Positions 1 through 9,755 of a stretch of 64,000 nucleotides of DNA are shown here, piece after piece. The DNA comes from Wurfbainia villosa (Eukaryota > Streptophyta > Magnoliopsida > Zingiberales > Zingiberaceae): positions 43,188,720 through 43,252,719 of the forward strand of contig CM046000.1 of NCBI GenBank assembly GCA_025175895.1. The letters run 5' to 3'. The position numbers and the translations under genes are program-made. How positions within the stretch are numbered: position 1 is the stretch's first letter; each line of letters begins with the position of its first letter. The notes below the pieces were generated by a model that ran no database searches, had not been told where the DNA came from, and was given only the letters and a program-made list of their open reading frames with translations.

Positions 1-852
1 CTTGGCCACCCATGGATCAAGCCCACATAAAGTCTGATCCACTAATGATGATCCAATCCACTAAAGGTTCGTCATTGATCTACCTCACCAACCCCCATAT
101 GATAATATGGGATCCATATATTATATGTATATTTTATCCTCGTGTTTAAGATCTCGAATGTCCGTCGATTAATTAATTTACTGACCATTAATTAATCAAC
201 ATCTAACTCCTTGAGTATTACCACTCAACCTTTTTATCATGCCGGACCAAGTCCACCTGCAGGGTTTACATGATGAACCTTATGAGCTCCTCAAGGGGAC
301 ATCATCATCCTAATATATAAGACACGGTTTCCTCCTATAATCAATGGCACACCATATAAATAATATCATCTTCCAACTTACCGAGCCTATCGATTTATTC
401 TATAAATCTCGCTCATTGGTAAATCAAAGAGATGAGTACTAAGTATATGTGCCCATTATTATATCGAGATTAAGAGCATGTACTAAATAATATCTGAGGT
501 CCGATTCGATTATGTAGTCAGCAATAAATCGAATCACCTCTAAGTCGGTCCTGCTCAATATACACAAAGTGCACTAGTGTGATTCTATGGTCAAGACAAA
601 CCAACACCAAATCACACTACAACCATTCCGATGGTTTGTCCAAAGCCATCTCGGTTGTGAGCCTTTACTTATTCTTTTCAAGGGGCCGATAACATGGTCT
701 CCTGTGTGACACCACACACCATGTTATCTACAATGTAAAGTATTAGACAATATTGCATAACCATAAAAATATGCAAACAATGATCATGTGATTCTTATTC
801 CAAAATAAAGATGTTCATAACAAAGATAGACTTTTCAGTATACATCCCTACA
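1..852 (-). mobile_element. Family-A LTR, left part outside window
   Basis: This stretch matches the U3 half of the family-A LTRs at 1488-3358, 47255-49188 and (reverse complement) 13890-15971 and 29288-31384. On the minus strand it starts TGTAGGGATGTATACTG at 852. Just right of it the gypsy LTR resumes with CTCAACGCCCGC, which is uninterrupted in the other gypsy LTR at about 33433, so this copy inserted into the gypsy 3' LTR. Its other end and its target duplication lie outside the window, so solo LTR and full element cannot be told apart. Confidence 0.85.
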
Positions 853-1487
853 CTCAACGCCCGCAAGTGCACAGATGTCGTCAAGTAATAAAAAGATTAT
901 CGATCCCACAGAGACTGAGATTCGAGTACCGATTTATTCTGTGGATGTTATTGTTCGGGACTAGACTCTAAAGGTTGAAATTAGAAGGGTTGTCGGTGAT
1001 CCTAACTCTAATACGGTGTCACACGGAGGAAAAGAAGGGTTGCTACGAGTCTTTAGATGTATTCTAGGATTTTGGTTTTGTTTGTTTGTCACAGAACACG
1101 TTGTCAATTAGATTTGCTTGGTTTTGTTGAAAGGACATCATACATTCCTCCGATGAGCCTTCGCGTCTATCGAAAGCTACCTCTACCATACCAGGTCAAC
1201 CCTGGCTTTAGGACGGGATAGTTGGTATGAGGATGTCGAATCGATCCCTGCGATGAGTCAAAAACGAGGCGCGTTTCCTACTCTATCGCATCCTTCTACC
1301 CAAAATTTTCGGCAATGAGGCCAACCCTTAGGTCCCTCTTTAATTCCCCTAAATCTTTGATACGAGGGCTGTCACCCCTTGTATCGGCTAAGAACAGTGA
1401 CTAGAAAACCAAAACGATAACTATAGATCTAAACCAAAACATCAATTGCAAATATAAATTCAAGAACGAAAATATATTTGAATTAAC
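853..1487 (-). repeat. Gypsy G 3' LTR, distal segment
   Basis: Aligns with 33433-34080 of the 5' LTR of G, with scattered substitutions (for example CCCGCAAGTGCACAGATGTC in both). It ends in TTAAC at 1483-1487, the target duplication of the family-A LTR that follows. The remaining proximal segment is at 3359-4019. Confidence 0.9.
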
Positions 1488-3358
1488 TGAAGGTCAAAGC
1501 TTCGCTTCCCACTTCAAATTGGTCGCTTGTGCATGGCGATCCCATCTACGTCCCCGGATTAAAAAAAAATTAATCCTAGACGAAGAGAGATTACCCAAGC
1601 AACTGATCCATCGTCGTGCTATTCGAATAGAGTGGTCACTTGAACAAACTTGTTGTTCAAGTAACCTACCTCTTTTCTTCGATTAGCCGCAGAATAGACG
1701 ATGTACGGATCGCTGGTTTTTGTGTTTGTCTTCGGGGTCCAAGTAAATTAGCCACATACAATTGTAAACAATTATATACATAATACAAAAGAACACTAAT
1801 CAAAGTAAACAAGCTTATACCTCTTGTTATACCTCTTGATCTTCTATTGTATGTCCTTCCTCCTTTTGGACGTCGTGTGGGCAACGATCTTCCAAAAGTC
1901 GAACCCTCCTAGATCACATTCTTCCCTTCCTTGCCCGCTCCGAACAAAGGGAAGAATAAAACAAAACTCTTCTTCCTATCTAGAACCGACCACCAAGTCA
2001 AGGGACTTGATGTTGCCGTCGGCCAAGGAGGAGAATAGGATCGCCGACCAACCTTGAAGAAAGGTTGCCGCCGACCAAAGGAGAGAGAGAGAGAGGGAGG
2101 AGTTGCTGGCCAATCGAGAGAGAGAGAGAGGGTGGAGTTGCTGCCGGCCAAGAAGAGCCAAAACCCTAGAATCCCTTGCCGCCGCCCAATAGGAAGAAGC
2201 AAACCCTAGGGTTGCTGCCCACCTCTCCTCTCAAGCCAACTCCAAAAACCCTAACCCTTATTTGATATCCCACCGCCCAAGCCCTTAGCCCTTATTTATA
2301 GAGTTAGGCTTAAGCCTCCTTTTAATCTCCACCATCGGATCTAGAGATTTAATCTCCACCGTCGGATATAGAGATTTAATCTCCGCCATCGGATCTAGAG
2401 ATTTAACCTCCACCATTGGATCTAGAGTTTCATTTTCCATCATCGGATCTTGGCTTCATGAGGGTTTTAATAGGATACAATAGGGACCATGCGGAGGAGT
2501 TGGATCTTGGCCACCAAATGTATCAAGCCCACATAAAGTCCGATCCATTAATGATAATCCATTCCACTAGAGAATTATCATTGATCTACCTCACCAACCC
2601 CCATAAATAAATATGGCCTCCATATATTAATTGTATAAATATCTCCCCGTGTTTAAGATCTCGAATGTTCATCAATTAATTAATTTACTGACAATTAATT
2701 AATCAACATCTAACTCCATGAGTAGTACCACTCAACCTTATCATCATGCCGGACCAAGTCCACCTGCAGGGTTTACATGATGAACCTTATGAGCTCCTCA
2801 AGGTGACATCATCATCCTAATATATAGGACACGGTTTCCTCCTATAATCAATGACACATCATATAAATAATATTATTTCCCAACTTACCGAGCCTATCGA
2901 TTTACTCTATAAATCTCGCCCATTGGTAAATCAAAGAAATAAATACTAAGTATATGTGCCCGTTATTATATCGGGATAAAGAGCATGTACTAAATAATAT
3001 CTGAGGTCTGATTCGATTATGTAATCAGCAATAAATCGAATCACCTCTATGTCGATCATGCTGAATACACACAAAGTGTACTAGGGTAATTCTATGGTCA
3101 AGACAAACCAATACCAAATCACACTACAATCATACCAATGGTTTATCCATAACCATCTCGGTTGTGAGTCTTTACTTATACTTTACAAGGAACTGATAAC
3201 ATGATCTCCTGTGTGACACTACACACCATGTTATCTACAATGTAATGTATCAGACAAATATGCATAACCATAAATATGCAAACAATGATCATGTGATTCT
3301 TATTTCAAAAATAAAGTTATTCATACAAAAGATAGACTTTTCAGTATACATCCCAACA
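1488..3358 (-). mobile_element. Family-A solo LTR with TSD TTAAC
   Basis: A complete family-A LTR of 1871 bp, bounded on the plus strand by TGAAGG and CCAACA (TG..CA ends), flanked by TTAAC at 1483-1487 and at 3359-3363. No internal region is present, so it is a solo LTR left by recombination between the two LTRs of a full element. Flanking gypsy LTR sequence joins perfectly across it. It holds a reverse-strand TATA box at about 2292-2299 and a block of tandem repeats at about 2320-2450. Confidence 0.93.
2320..2450 (-). promoter_or_regulatory. Family-A LTR promoter block: tandem repeats next to TATA
   Basis: About five units of 25-28 bp carry the core GAGATTTAATCTC plus ACCGTCGGATCTAG. On the minus strand they lie directly upstream of a TATAAATAAG box at 2292-2299. 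The same arrangement recurs in the other family-A LTRs (about 14805-14905 with TATA 14941; 30190-30300 with TATA 30338; 48150-48260 with TATA 48124). Promoter and enhancer function is inferred from position only. Confidence 0.6.
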
Positions 3359-4019
3359 TTAACATGTTCTGACTCAACACAAACTACTCCCTAATCCTAG
3401 AATCAAAGAGTCTGCTCCATAGATACGAGAGAAGAAACACAAGGCATGATCATATCCGTATAAACAATAGAATTTATTCAAAGAATAGGATTTACAATGT
3501 AATGTAGGTCTTCTCCTCGACGTTGAAGTGCAAATCTTGACCTCCGACGGCGTTCTTCCTCTCCATTGCGAGTTCCCGAAGCTTTTCAGGGCTTCAGAGT
3601 GTCGTCCCAGCCGTTGTGCCCCCCCAGGGTTTGGGAAGAGCCTTCCTTATATAGACATCACGCCGGATCGCTGCGAAATCTAGAAAAAACCCTAGTCATG
3701 TTAATTTGCTGGGCCGCCACACGGCTATGTGTCAGGCTGTGGCGACTATTTTCGCCCTCTGAACATGGCCGTGTGTGGGCACATGCCCTGGTCGTGTTCC
3801 CTTCTGCATCCAACATTCAAATGTCTTCTTTTGCTTCGAAATTGCATCGTTTTCCCTATAAAATGCTATCCTACACACAAAAGTAAACAGAGCAGATCTC
3901 TGAACCAAAAAATAGGAAATGCATGCAACATAATGTAAAATATGCATGAAACGAACATAAAATGCTATGAGATGTGAGTGAAAACTACTCCTAAAACCCT
4001 ATATGTTTTGCTCATATCA
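3359..4019 (-). repeat. Gypsy G 3' LTR, proximal segment
   Basis: Aligns with 34076-34761 of the 5' LTR. On the minus strand it begins TGATATGAGCAAAACATATA directly after the polypurine tract. It contains a cluster of near-palindromic CACGGCCGTGTG-like words at about 3715-3800, as in the partner LTR at 34430-34540. Short open frames here come from the LTR and are not taken as genes. Confidence 0.9.
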
Positions 4020-4268
4020 ATTCCACCAGACTTAAATCTTTGCTTGTCCTCAAGCAAACCTCAATGCCATGAAATTTTAAAAGGTATTGTTCTATGCTTA
4101 GCATGTTAACTAGATTTATCAAGTGATATTTGCAATCAAAGATAAATAGATATGTTCTAGAAATTCACTAAGTTAGCTCCTCGTGCTCGTGCTAAGCGAA
4201 TATTCTTAGGGGATACTCGTTCCATGGTGAGTTAAGTCGTCATCCTATAGCTTTCCTAAGGTCTCCGG
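4020..4268 (-). other. Gypsy G 3' noncoding end with polypurine tract
   Basis: Read on the minus strand, GATTTAAGTCTGGTGGAAT abuts the 3' LTR at 4019. It is preceded by GCTTGAGGACAAGCAAAG, the usual plant gypsy context for plus-strand priming. The stretch ends at TCCGG (4264-4268), the target duplication of element C; G resumes at 10839. No coding frame is seen. Confidence 0.75.
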
Positions 4269-4789
4269 TGTTGGATCTGTTGGGGGATCGGATGGCCGGC
4301 TAGAGGGGGGGTGAATAGCCCTCGTTCGTTGGACGTCGTAATTCGCTCGTTCTTCTTACGTTGGTTGTCTAAGATTGTTGTTAGCGCAGCGGAATAACAA
4401 TAATAATGAAACTAACAACAATACACAATCACAACACAAGATTTACGTGGTTCGGAACCGAATGGTTCCTACTCCACGGGCGAGCTCCTCGAGCTCTAGT
4501 TATGCGCACGGCACTAACTATAACACTCCTTTTCAACTACACGTCGGAGGTGGAGAAACCTCTCACAAGCAATTACACTAAGTAATGAAATACAAGCAAT
4601 ACAAAGACAAATACGAAATACACGTAAAGAACACTTTACAACGCTTGCTTTGAACCCTTGCTTGTTGCTTGCTTTAGATGGCTCTTGAAGGTCTGGAATG
4701 CAGCAGCAATTCCCCTCCAATAGCTTCACAAAAGTCTTGGCGAAATCCTCCAACTCGAGCTCCATTTATAACCTGCATCAAGCTGTTTT

Positions 4790-5070
4790 CGCGCCCATCG
4801 ATCAGCCAAAAGGCCCGATCATTGCCCTGTGTCCGTTGTCTCACAACGGCCAGATCCACGTTGGACAAGTTCCAACGGATCTCCTACCGATCGCCCGGTG
4901 GCGATCGGCGAGTGACCTAATAATCGGCTACCCGATCGGCTCACGGGCGATCTAATGCTCCGACACTTCCATCGATCATTGCCATCCCATGGCGATCGGC
5001 TTATCGGCTATCGATCATTGCCGATCCATGCGATCGGCCCCAGCGAACCCGATCGACTTGGACCCGATCA
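4790..5070. repeat. CGATCG-rich block in LTR D
   Basis: The hexamer CGATCG and close variants (CGATCA, CGATCGGC) recur many times within 280 bases. Related LTRs carry other palindromic words at the equivalent place: CTCGACTAG in 45400-45800, GTCGACTG in 61270-61580 and ATCGATG in 6250-6330. Confidence 0.7.
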
Positions 5071-5279
5071 ACACCAAGTTGTTTGAGCCTCGACACTCGA
5101 TCTTAGCCACTTGGCTAAGTCCACATCCTCATGGAGTTCCCCACCGAAGCTCTCTTCCCTCGGCCTACGTCCCTCGGATGCGCCAAGCGCACGGCGCGCC
5201 ATCCTTCTCGTCTCATGCCCTAGAAGTATGCTTCCCCTTTGGGCTCACTCCATTCGCTCCCTGTCCGGCGGTCCCTCGG

Positions 5280-5500
5280 ATGCACCAAGCGCACGGCTTC
5301 GCAATGCCATCCTTCACCGACTCAAGGACCCCGAGCCTAGTGAACTTACCAAGTCCTCAAGACTTCCCACATGCACCAAGCGCACGGCTTCGCAATGCAT
5401 TTCTCACCAAGCACCAAGCGCACGGCTTCGCAATGCTTTGGATTTCCCATGCCAAGCACCAAGCGCACGGCTTCGCAATGCTTTGGACTTTCCCATGCCA
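5280..5500. repeat. 25-bp minisatellite in LTR D
   Basis: The unit CACCAAGCGCACGGCTTCGC plus AATGC occurs at about 5284, 5373, 5415 and 5458. Spacers between copies vary, including TTTGGATTTCCCATGCCAAG-like linkers. Several frames stay open across it only because of the repeat, so the predicted proteins here (up to about 200 residues) are not taken as genes. Confidence 0.8.
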
Positions 5501-5671
5501 AGGCTTCCCCCTTGGACTTCCACACCAAGCTCCATGCTTGGATTTTCCATGCCAACCCCATGTTGGACTTTCCCATGACAATCCCATGTCATGAGTTTTG
5601 TCTATCATCAAAATACCATCAAGGTACTGCTCGAGTCAAACTCGAGTCAACCTGGGCCGATTGCACCAACA

Positions 5672-6734
5672 GGATCGATTTGAGCGCTAGAGGGGGGGGG
5701 GGTGAATAGCGATCGTAAATCTTTTCTTTTTCGTTCGTTCAATACGCAAAGTAAGCACAGCGGAAAATAAATGAACACGTTTATTTTACTTGGTTCACAA
5801 CCCAGCGGTTGCTACTCCAAGGCCCTATCGGTCCTAGACCGCGTACGGAGGGCAAAGCACTAAAACGTCTCCTCCTCGTTGGAGGTAGGAGACAACGATT
5901 ACAAAAACCGAATATACGAGGATGAGGCAACAAGCCTACCTCACCTCGTTATGAAGATAAAAATACAGAATATAATATCAAAAATATTACTTGAATCTGC
6001 TGCCGACGAAGAAGATCAAAACTTGGCGTCGCGTCGGCGTTATGACGGTGTTGAAGCGTTGGCGTTGTAGGAGCACTTGATGAATAATTGATGTGATTTG
6101 GAGATGAATCCTCCCCTCCTTTTATAGACTTTAGCCTCTGAATTTGTCTCCTATTTCTTTGGAACAGATCATGAATTTTTCTAAATTTTTATCGCGAAGT
6201 GGCCGCGTCAAACGTTATCCGTTTTGACCTAGCGCAAAAGCTGAATCGTCGCCATCAGTCGACTGATGCCTCTCATCACGATCGATGATACGATCGATGC
6301 ATCTCATCGATCAATCGATAATACGATCGCCCCAATGTCCGAGAATGCCACCGCCACTTCCTGCAGTAAGAGATTAGCTCGGAAAATGATAAATACGACG
6401 GTTTCTAACCGTCCGATCTCGACCTAGACCTTCCACAGGAAGTCTTAGTCGAATCGTCGCCACGGCATGACCTTACAATCTCTCACTCACACGAGCTTAC
6501 CTCGATAGTAGCTCTCGCTTCAGGCCTTCCACTCGATTCCTTCGGCTCCCTCCGAATTCACTCAAGTGTCGCCCGACCACCACGGCTTCCTCCGGGTGTC
6601 GCTAGCCTTCAGCTCCAGCTTTAGTACTTTTCTGCACACTTGATTTAGCTCGTGAGATAACAATATAAACTTAACTTTGTGTCTTTGCCATAATCAAAAC
6701 ACAGGTTCGATTATCTAGTGCCCCTGCACCAACA
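5672..6734 (-). repeat. Element C 3' LTR (main part)
   Basis: With 4269-4277 this makes the 3' LTR of C. It matches 9756-10838 nearly base for base. The clear exceptions are a G-run of different length near 5690-5701 and a variable palindrome-rich block at about 6240-6480 (compare 10320-10560). On the minus strand it starts TGTTGGTGCAGGGGCAC next to the polypurine tract. A 63-codon open frame at 5879-6070 is identical in the partner LTR (9965-10156) because the LTRs are copies. Confidence 0.92.
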
Positions 6735-6755
6735 ATCTCCCCCTTTTTGATCTAT
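6735..6755 (-). other. Element C polypurine tract
   Basis: Minus-strand AAAAAGGGGGAGAT directly precedes the 3' LTR start TGTTGG. This is the expected priming site for plus-strand DNA synthesis. Confidence 0.85.
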
Positions 6756-7848
6756 GGCAAACCAACACAAAGTTAAGGGAAATTAAAGCATAAAACACAT
6801 ATAGTAGATGATGAATGCCATTCCCAAAAACTCTCCCTTAACCCTAGGTGAGTTTTGAAAGAGATACTTTAGTTTTCAAAAACAAATTTTGTGTTTCAAA
6901 ATGAAATTTTGTGTTACTCCCCCTTAACTTTCGCTCTTCTCTCCCTTTTGCCATAAATCAAAAAAGAGTGTTGGGGTTTTTGTATAAAATAGGGGTTTAA
7001 AACAATGTCGTTTATGAATGCATCTAGATAAATCAAATATGAGTCCAAGCATGCGTCTAGCAATAGTTAGATAGATTGGTTCGAGGTGTGTCCCTCTGCA
7101 CCAATAATCTAAAGATTTATAATATAACCCTTAAGATTAGTTTGCTCTCCCCCTTAGTCAAATATATGAAGTATAAGAGATGTAGGGGGCGCTAAACTTT
7201 GGCCTCAGAGTTGTTAAGTACAATTTTTGAAGGGATTGTTTCAAGTATATTTCAATTATCCTTAACATCTCACCCATTCTATGTGTCTCATAATTTGTTC
7301 ACCTTATATGTTTTGTGAGATGATTTTAAATTGATTAAAGATAGTCAACCTTGGGTTAGATTCAGATTTAACCTTTAGATCGTTAAGTAACTTTTAGCGG
7401 CTTCAGTCGTGGCGAGGCACGAGGCCTTCTTTGATCGGAACAACGACCACTTCCTTAGACAAAGCCAAATTCAAGAAAATATCACTTAAGTCACTTAGGG
7501 TTACTTCTGGTCTAACTAGTTTAGGATCTGTGAGGTAGCTTCACTAGTTCCACTCGGTCAAGTGCACCAAGCTAGATACGCCTTATCTAGCTCGAATACA
7601 CGAGACTTTGTCTCCCTAACGTACTATCATCTCGCCGCGTCCTGATACTATATTATCAAGAGTTGACTAACTAGTTATTTATGAAAAGAGGCTCCCCGAG
7701 GCTCAATCTTTTCGAAGGATTTTAGTTGGTTATGTACGTATTCTAAGTAAGTTCACAAGTTAAAAATTCTAAGCATGCAATGGTTTTGCTAAAGCGGGTA
7801 TACTATTTTAGTGTTAGCTCCCTAGACCATTGAACCAATAAGGTCTAT
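6756..7848 (-). other. Element C noncoding region downstream of gag
   Basis: No coding frame is supported here. It holds a conserved block at 7402-7467 that recurs in element B (22714-22778) and twice in element F (60233-60290 and 60396-60453). Confidence 0.6.
7402..7467 (-). other. Conserved block shared by elements B, C and F
   Basis: On the minus strand it reads CTTTGTCTAAGGAAGTGGTC, then about 15 variable bases, then AAGAAGGCCTCGTGCCTCGC followed by CACGA. The same order and spacing occurs in B and F. It lies outside any coding frame in all three elements. Confidence 0.7.
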
Positions 7849-9281
7849 TCAAATAATGAACTTGATCTGAGGAATCCAATACTTATTAGTCCTAATATGT
7901 GAATTTAATAAAACCTTTGGGACCCATGCTTGGACTCTTTGATGACTACGATTTACGATAGACATATAAGACCTATTCGTAGTCTTTGACTTAAATCCGA
8001 GTCCGGCTTTGTTGTACACGGCTCTTTGGGTTCCAAGTAGTCGATTAAGGTTCTTAGATCCCAACGTGAACTTTTCCAACCTAGCCTCGACCTCTTGAAC
8101 TTGGTCTTTCAAGAGAGAATTCTCCTTCTCAAGTTTTTCAATTTGGGTTGAGTTTCTCTCTTGAACTTGACTAGTTGAAGAGATTAGAGTAACCTCTTGC
8201 TTGAGGGTTTCAACCTCCTCAAGTAACGACTCAACCCTAGACTGGACTTAGTTAATTTCCTATTAAGCAATTTAATTGTCTGTAAAGTGTACTAATTAAA
8301 GAGAAATCAACCTTAACTTTCCCTTTTGGTCCGGCTTTGAGTTTTCTCTCGAAATAATCTTGAGGTGAGTCGGAGTTGTAGTTGGACTCGGCCGATTGAC
8401 TCGGACTCCTCCGTTCTTGCCATGTAAGCTATGTCTTCTCTGTTGTCCCAAGTTGCATGGAAGGCTTTCCTTGCTCCCTTTTCTTTTGGTTCTCATTCTT
8501 CAATTTCCTTCTTTCTTGTCGAACTATTCTCACAATATTGACTATTATGGCCTCCTCTTGGATTCGGATTCGTCTTGAGTTGAGTTCATCTACTTGCCTA
8601 GTAGGTGGCTTGCTTCTTTGTCCAAGTAGAGCAATACCTCTCTCGGCCGGATCACGTTAGTTTGCTCGTGAAGTTCAAACTCGGAAAATAGTTCATCTAA
8701 CCTAAGCTTCGATAGGTCCTTAGAGACCTTGTAGGCATCGACCATGGATGCCCACAAGGTAGTCCTAGGAAATGAATTAAGAACATACCTTAGTAGGTCA
8801 CGGTTTTCAACCTTGTGTCCGATGGTGTGTAGGCCATTGACAATGTCCTGGACGCGGGCGTGTAGTTGCGTTGCCGTCTCGTGTTCCTGCATCTTGAGGT
8901 TATACAACTTATTGAAAAGAAGGTCACGTTTACATACCTTAGCATCGGACGTTCCTTCGTGTAGCTCAATTAATTTATTCCATAGGTCCTTGGCGCTAAT
9001 GAATGGTCCGATGCGGTTGAGTTCCTCGTTGGACAAGCCGCATTGCAATATTTGGGTTGCTCTTGCATCGGCTTCGATTTGCCTCTTGGTTGCATTTGTC
9101 CACTTGTTGAAATCCAATGGCTCTCCTTGATCATTGGTGGGTAAAGCAAAGCCAGTTTGGATTATTATCCAAGTCTCGACTTGTGTTTTCAAGAAACACT
9201 CCATCCGACCTTTCCAATAACGGAAATCATCTCCGTTAAAGAACGGAGGTCGGGTGGTGCTATATCCTCAATGTGAGCCAT
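7849..9281 (-). pseudogene. gag: Copia gag of element C
   Basis: Minus-strand gag of the UBN2/retrotransposon gag type, forming the capsid of the particle. A start codon at 9279-9281 (MAHIEDIAPP) is followed within about 15 codons by a one-base frameshift into the main frame, which covers 9204-8590. That frame holds the helical gag core, including WNKLIELHEG, ATQLHARVQDIV and the RTTLWASMVDA region. A later fragment at 7849-8112 has VEARLEKFTLGSKNLNRLLG and WVPK, typical of the gag-to-protease linker in this type. No intact zinc knuckle and no protease, integrase or RT follow. Frames change near 8590 and 8300, so this copy is dead, although its LTRs are nearly identical. Confidence 0.85.
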
Positions 9282-9741
9282 TAAGTATCTTGCAAAAACA
9301 CAAATAAAAACCAAGAGAATTCCAAGACTTGGTCTTGGATTAATGTCTTGAGGAAATAATAGAGGATAAGAAACTAACAAAAATTTGAAACTTATGACCT
9401 TCGATGTCCCCGAAAGGGTACTAAACGTTGGATTTTGGGGCTGGAAATAGCTTGTTACCGGGGTAAACCCCCCGTAAGAAGTGTAGATCTTTCAAAGAGC
9501 TTCGATTTGGTGGGTAGATCGTTTCGTGAGTCCACTTGTAGCAAAAGTTATGCTCGTTTGATCGTGAGGTACTCCGAAGGAGATTAGTACTTGCAAAAAC
9601 ACAACAAAAAACTATGTACCAAGACTTGGTCTTGGATTAGTAGTGCGGGAAACAAAAACCTAAGAAATATACGAATCGAAAAATACGAAAATAAAACCAA
9701 AACGTGCTAGATTGGTGGTTTCACCAAATCTTAGCGCCCCC

Positions 9742-9753
9742 GCTCTGATACCA
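9742..9753 (-). other. Element C primer binding site
   Basis: Minus strand TGGTATCAGAGC, two bases after the 5' LTR end (CCAACA at 9756). It matches tRNA-Met-type primers used by most plant copia elements. Confidence 0.9.
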
Positions 9754-9755
9754 AT

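Larger units (their letters stand above)
4278..5671 (-). mobile_element. Solo LTR of family D inside the C LTR, TSD GGATC
   Basis: 1394 bp bounded on the plus strand by TGTTGGGGGATCGG and GCACCAACA, flanked by GGATC at 4273-4277 and 5672-5676. Removing it rebuilds the start of the C LTR (TGTTGGATCGATTTGAG, as seen intact at 9756). It is related to the LTRs at 44849-46442 and 60641-62088. It carries two repeat-rich blocks, CGATCG-rich (about 4790-5070) and a 25-bp minisatellite (about 5280-5500). No internal coding region remains. Confidence 0.93.

Noticed and set aside
5280..5500. CRISPR-like regular repeats
   Set aside because: Spacers are short, unequal and similar to each other, and the block is part of a plant LTR with TSDs. 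It is a minisatellite.
4989..5594. A 201-codon open frame on the plus strand, with several overlapping frames of 60-155 codons on both strands
   Set aside because: It lies entirely inside solo LTR D across the 25-bp minisatellite. Several frames are open at once, which is a repeat artefact, and no domain is recognisable.
5879..6070. 63-codon frame repeated identically at 9965-10156
   Set aside because: Both copies are the same position in the two LTRs of element C, so identity follows from LTR duplication and is not evidence of selection.
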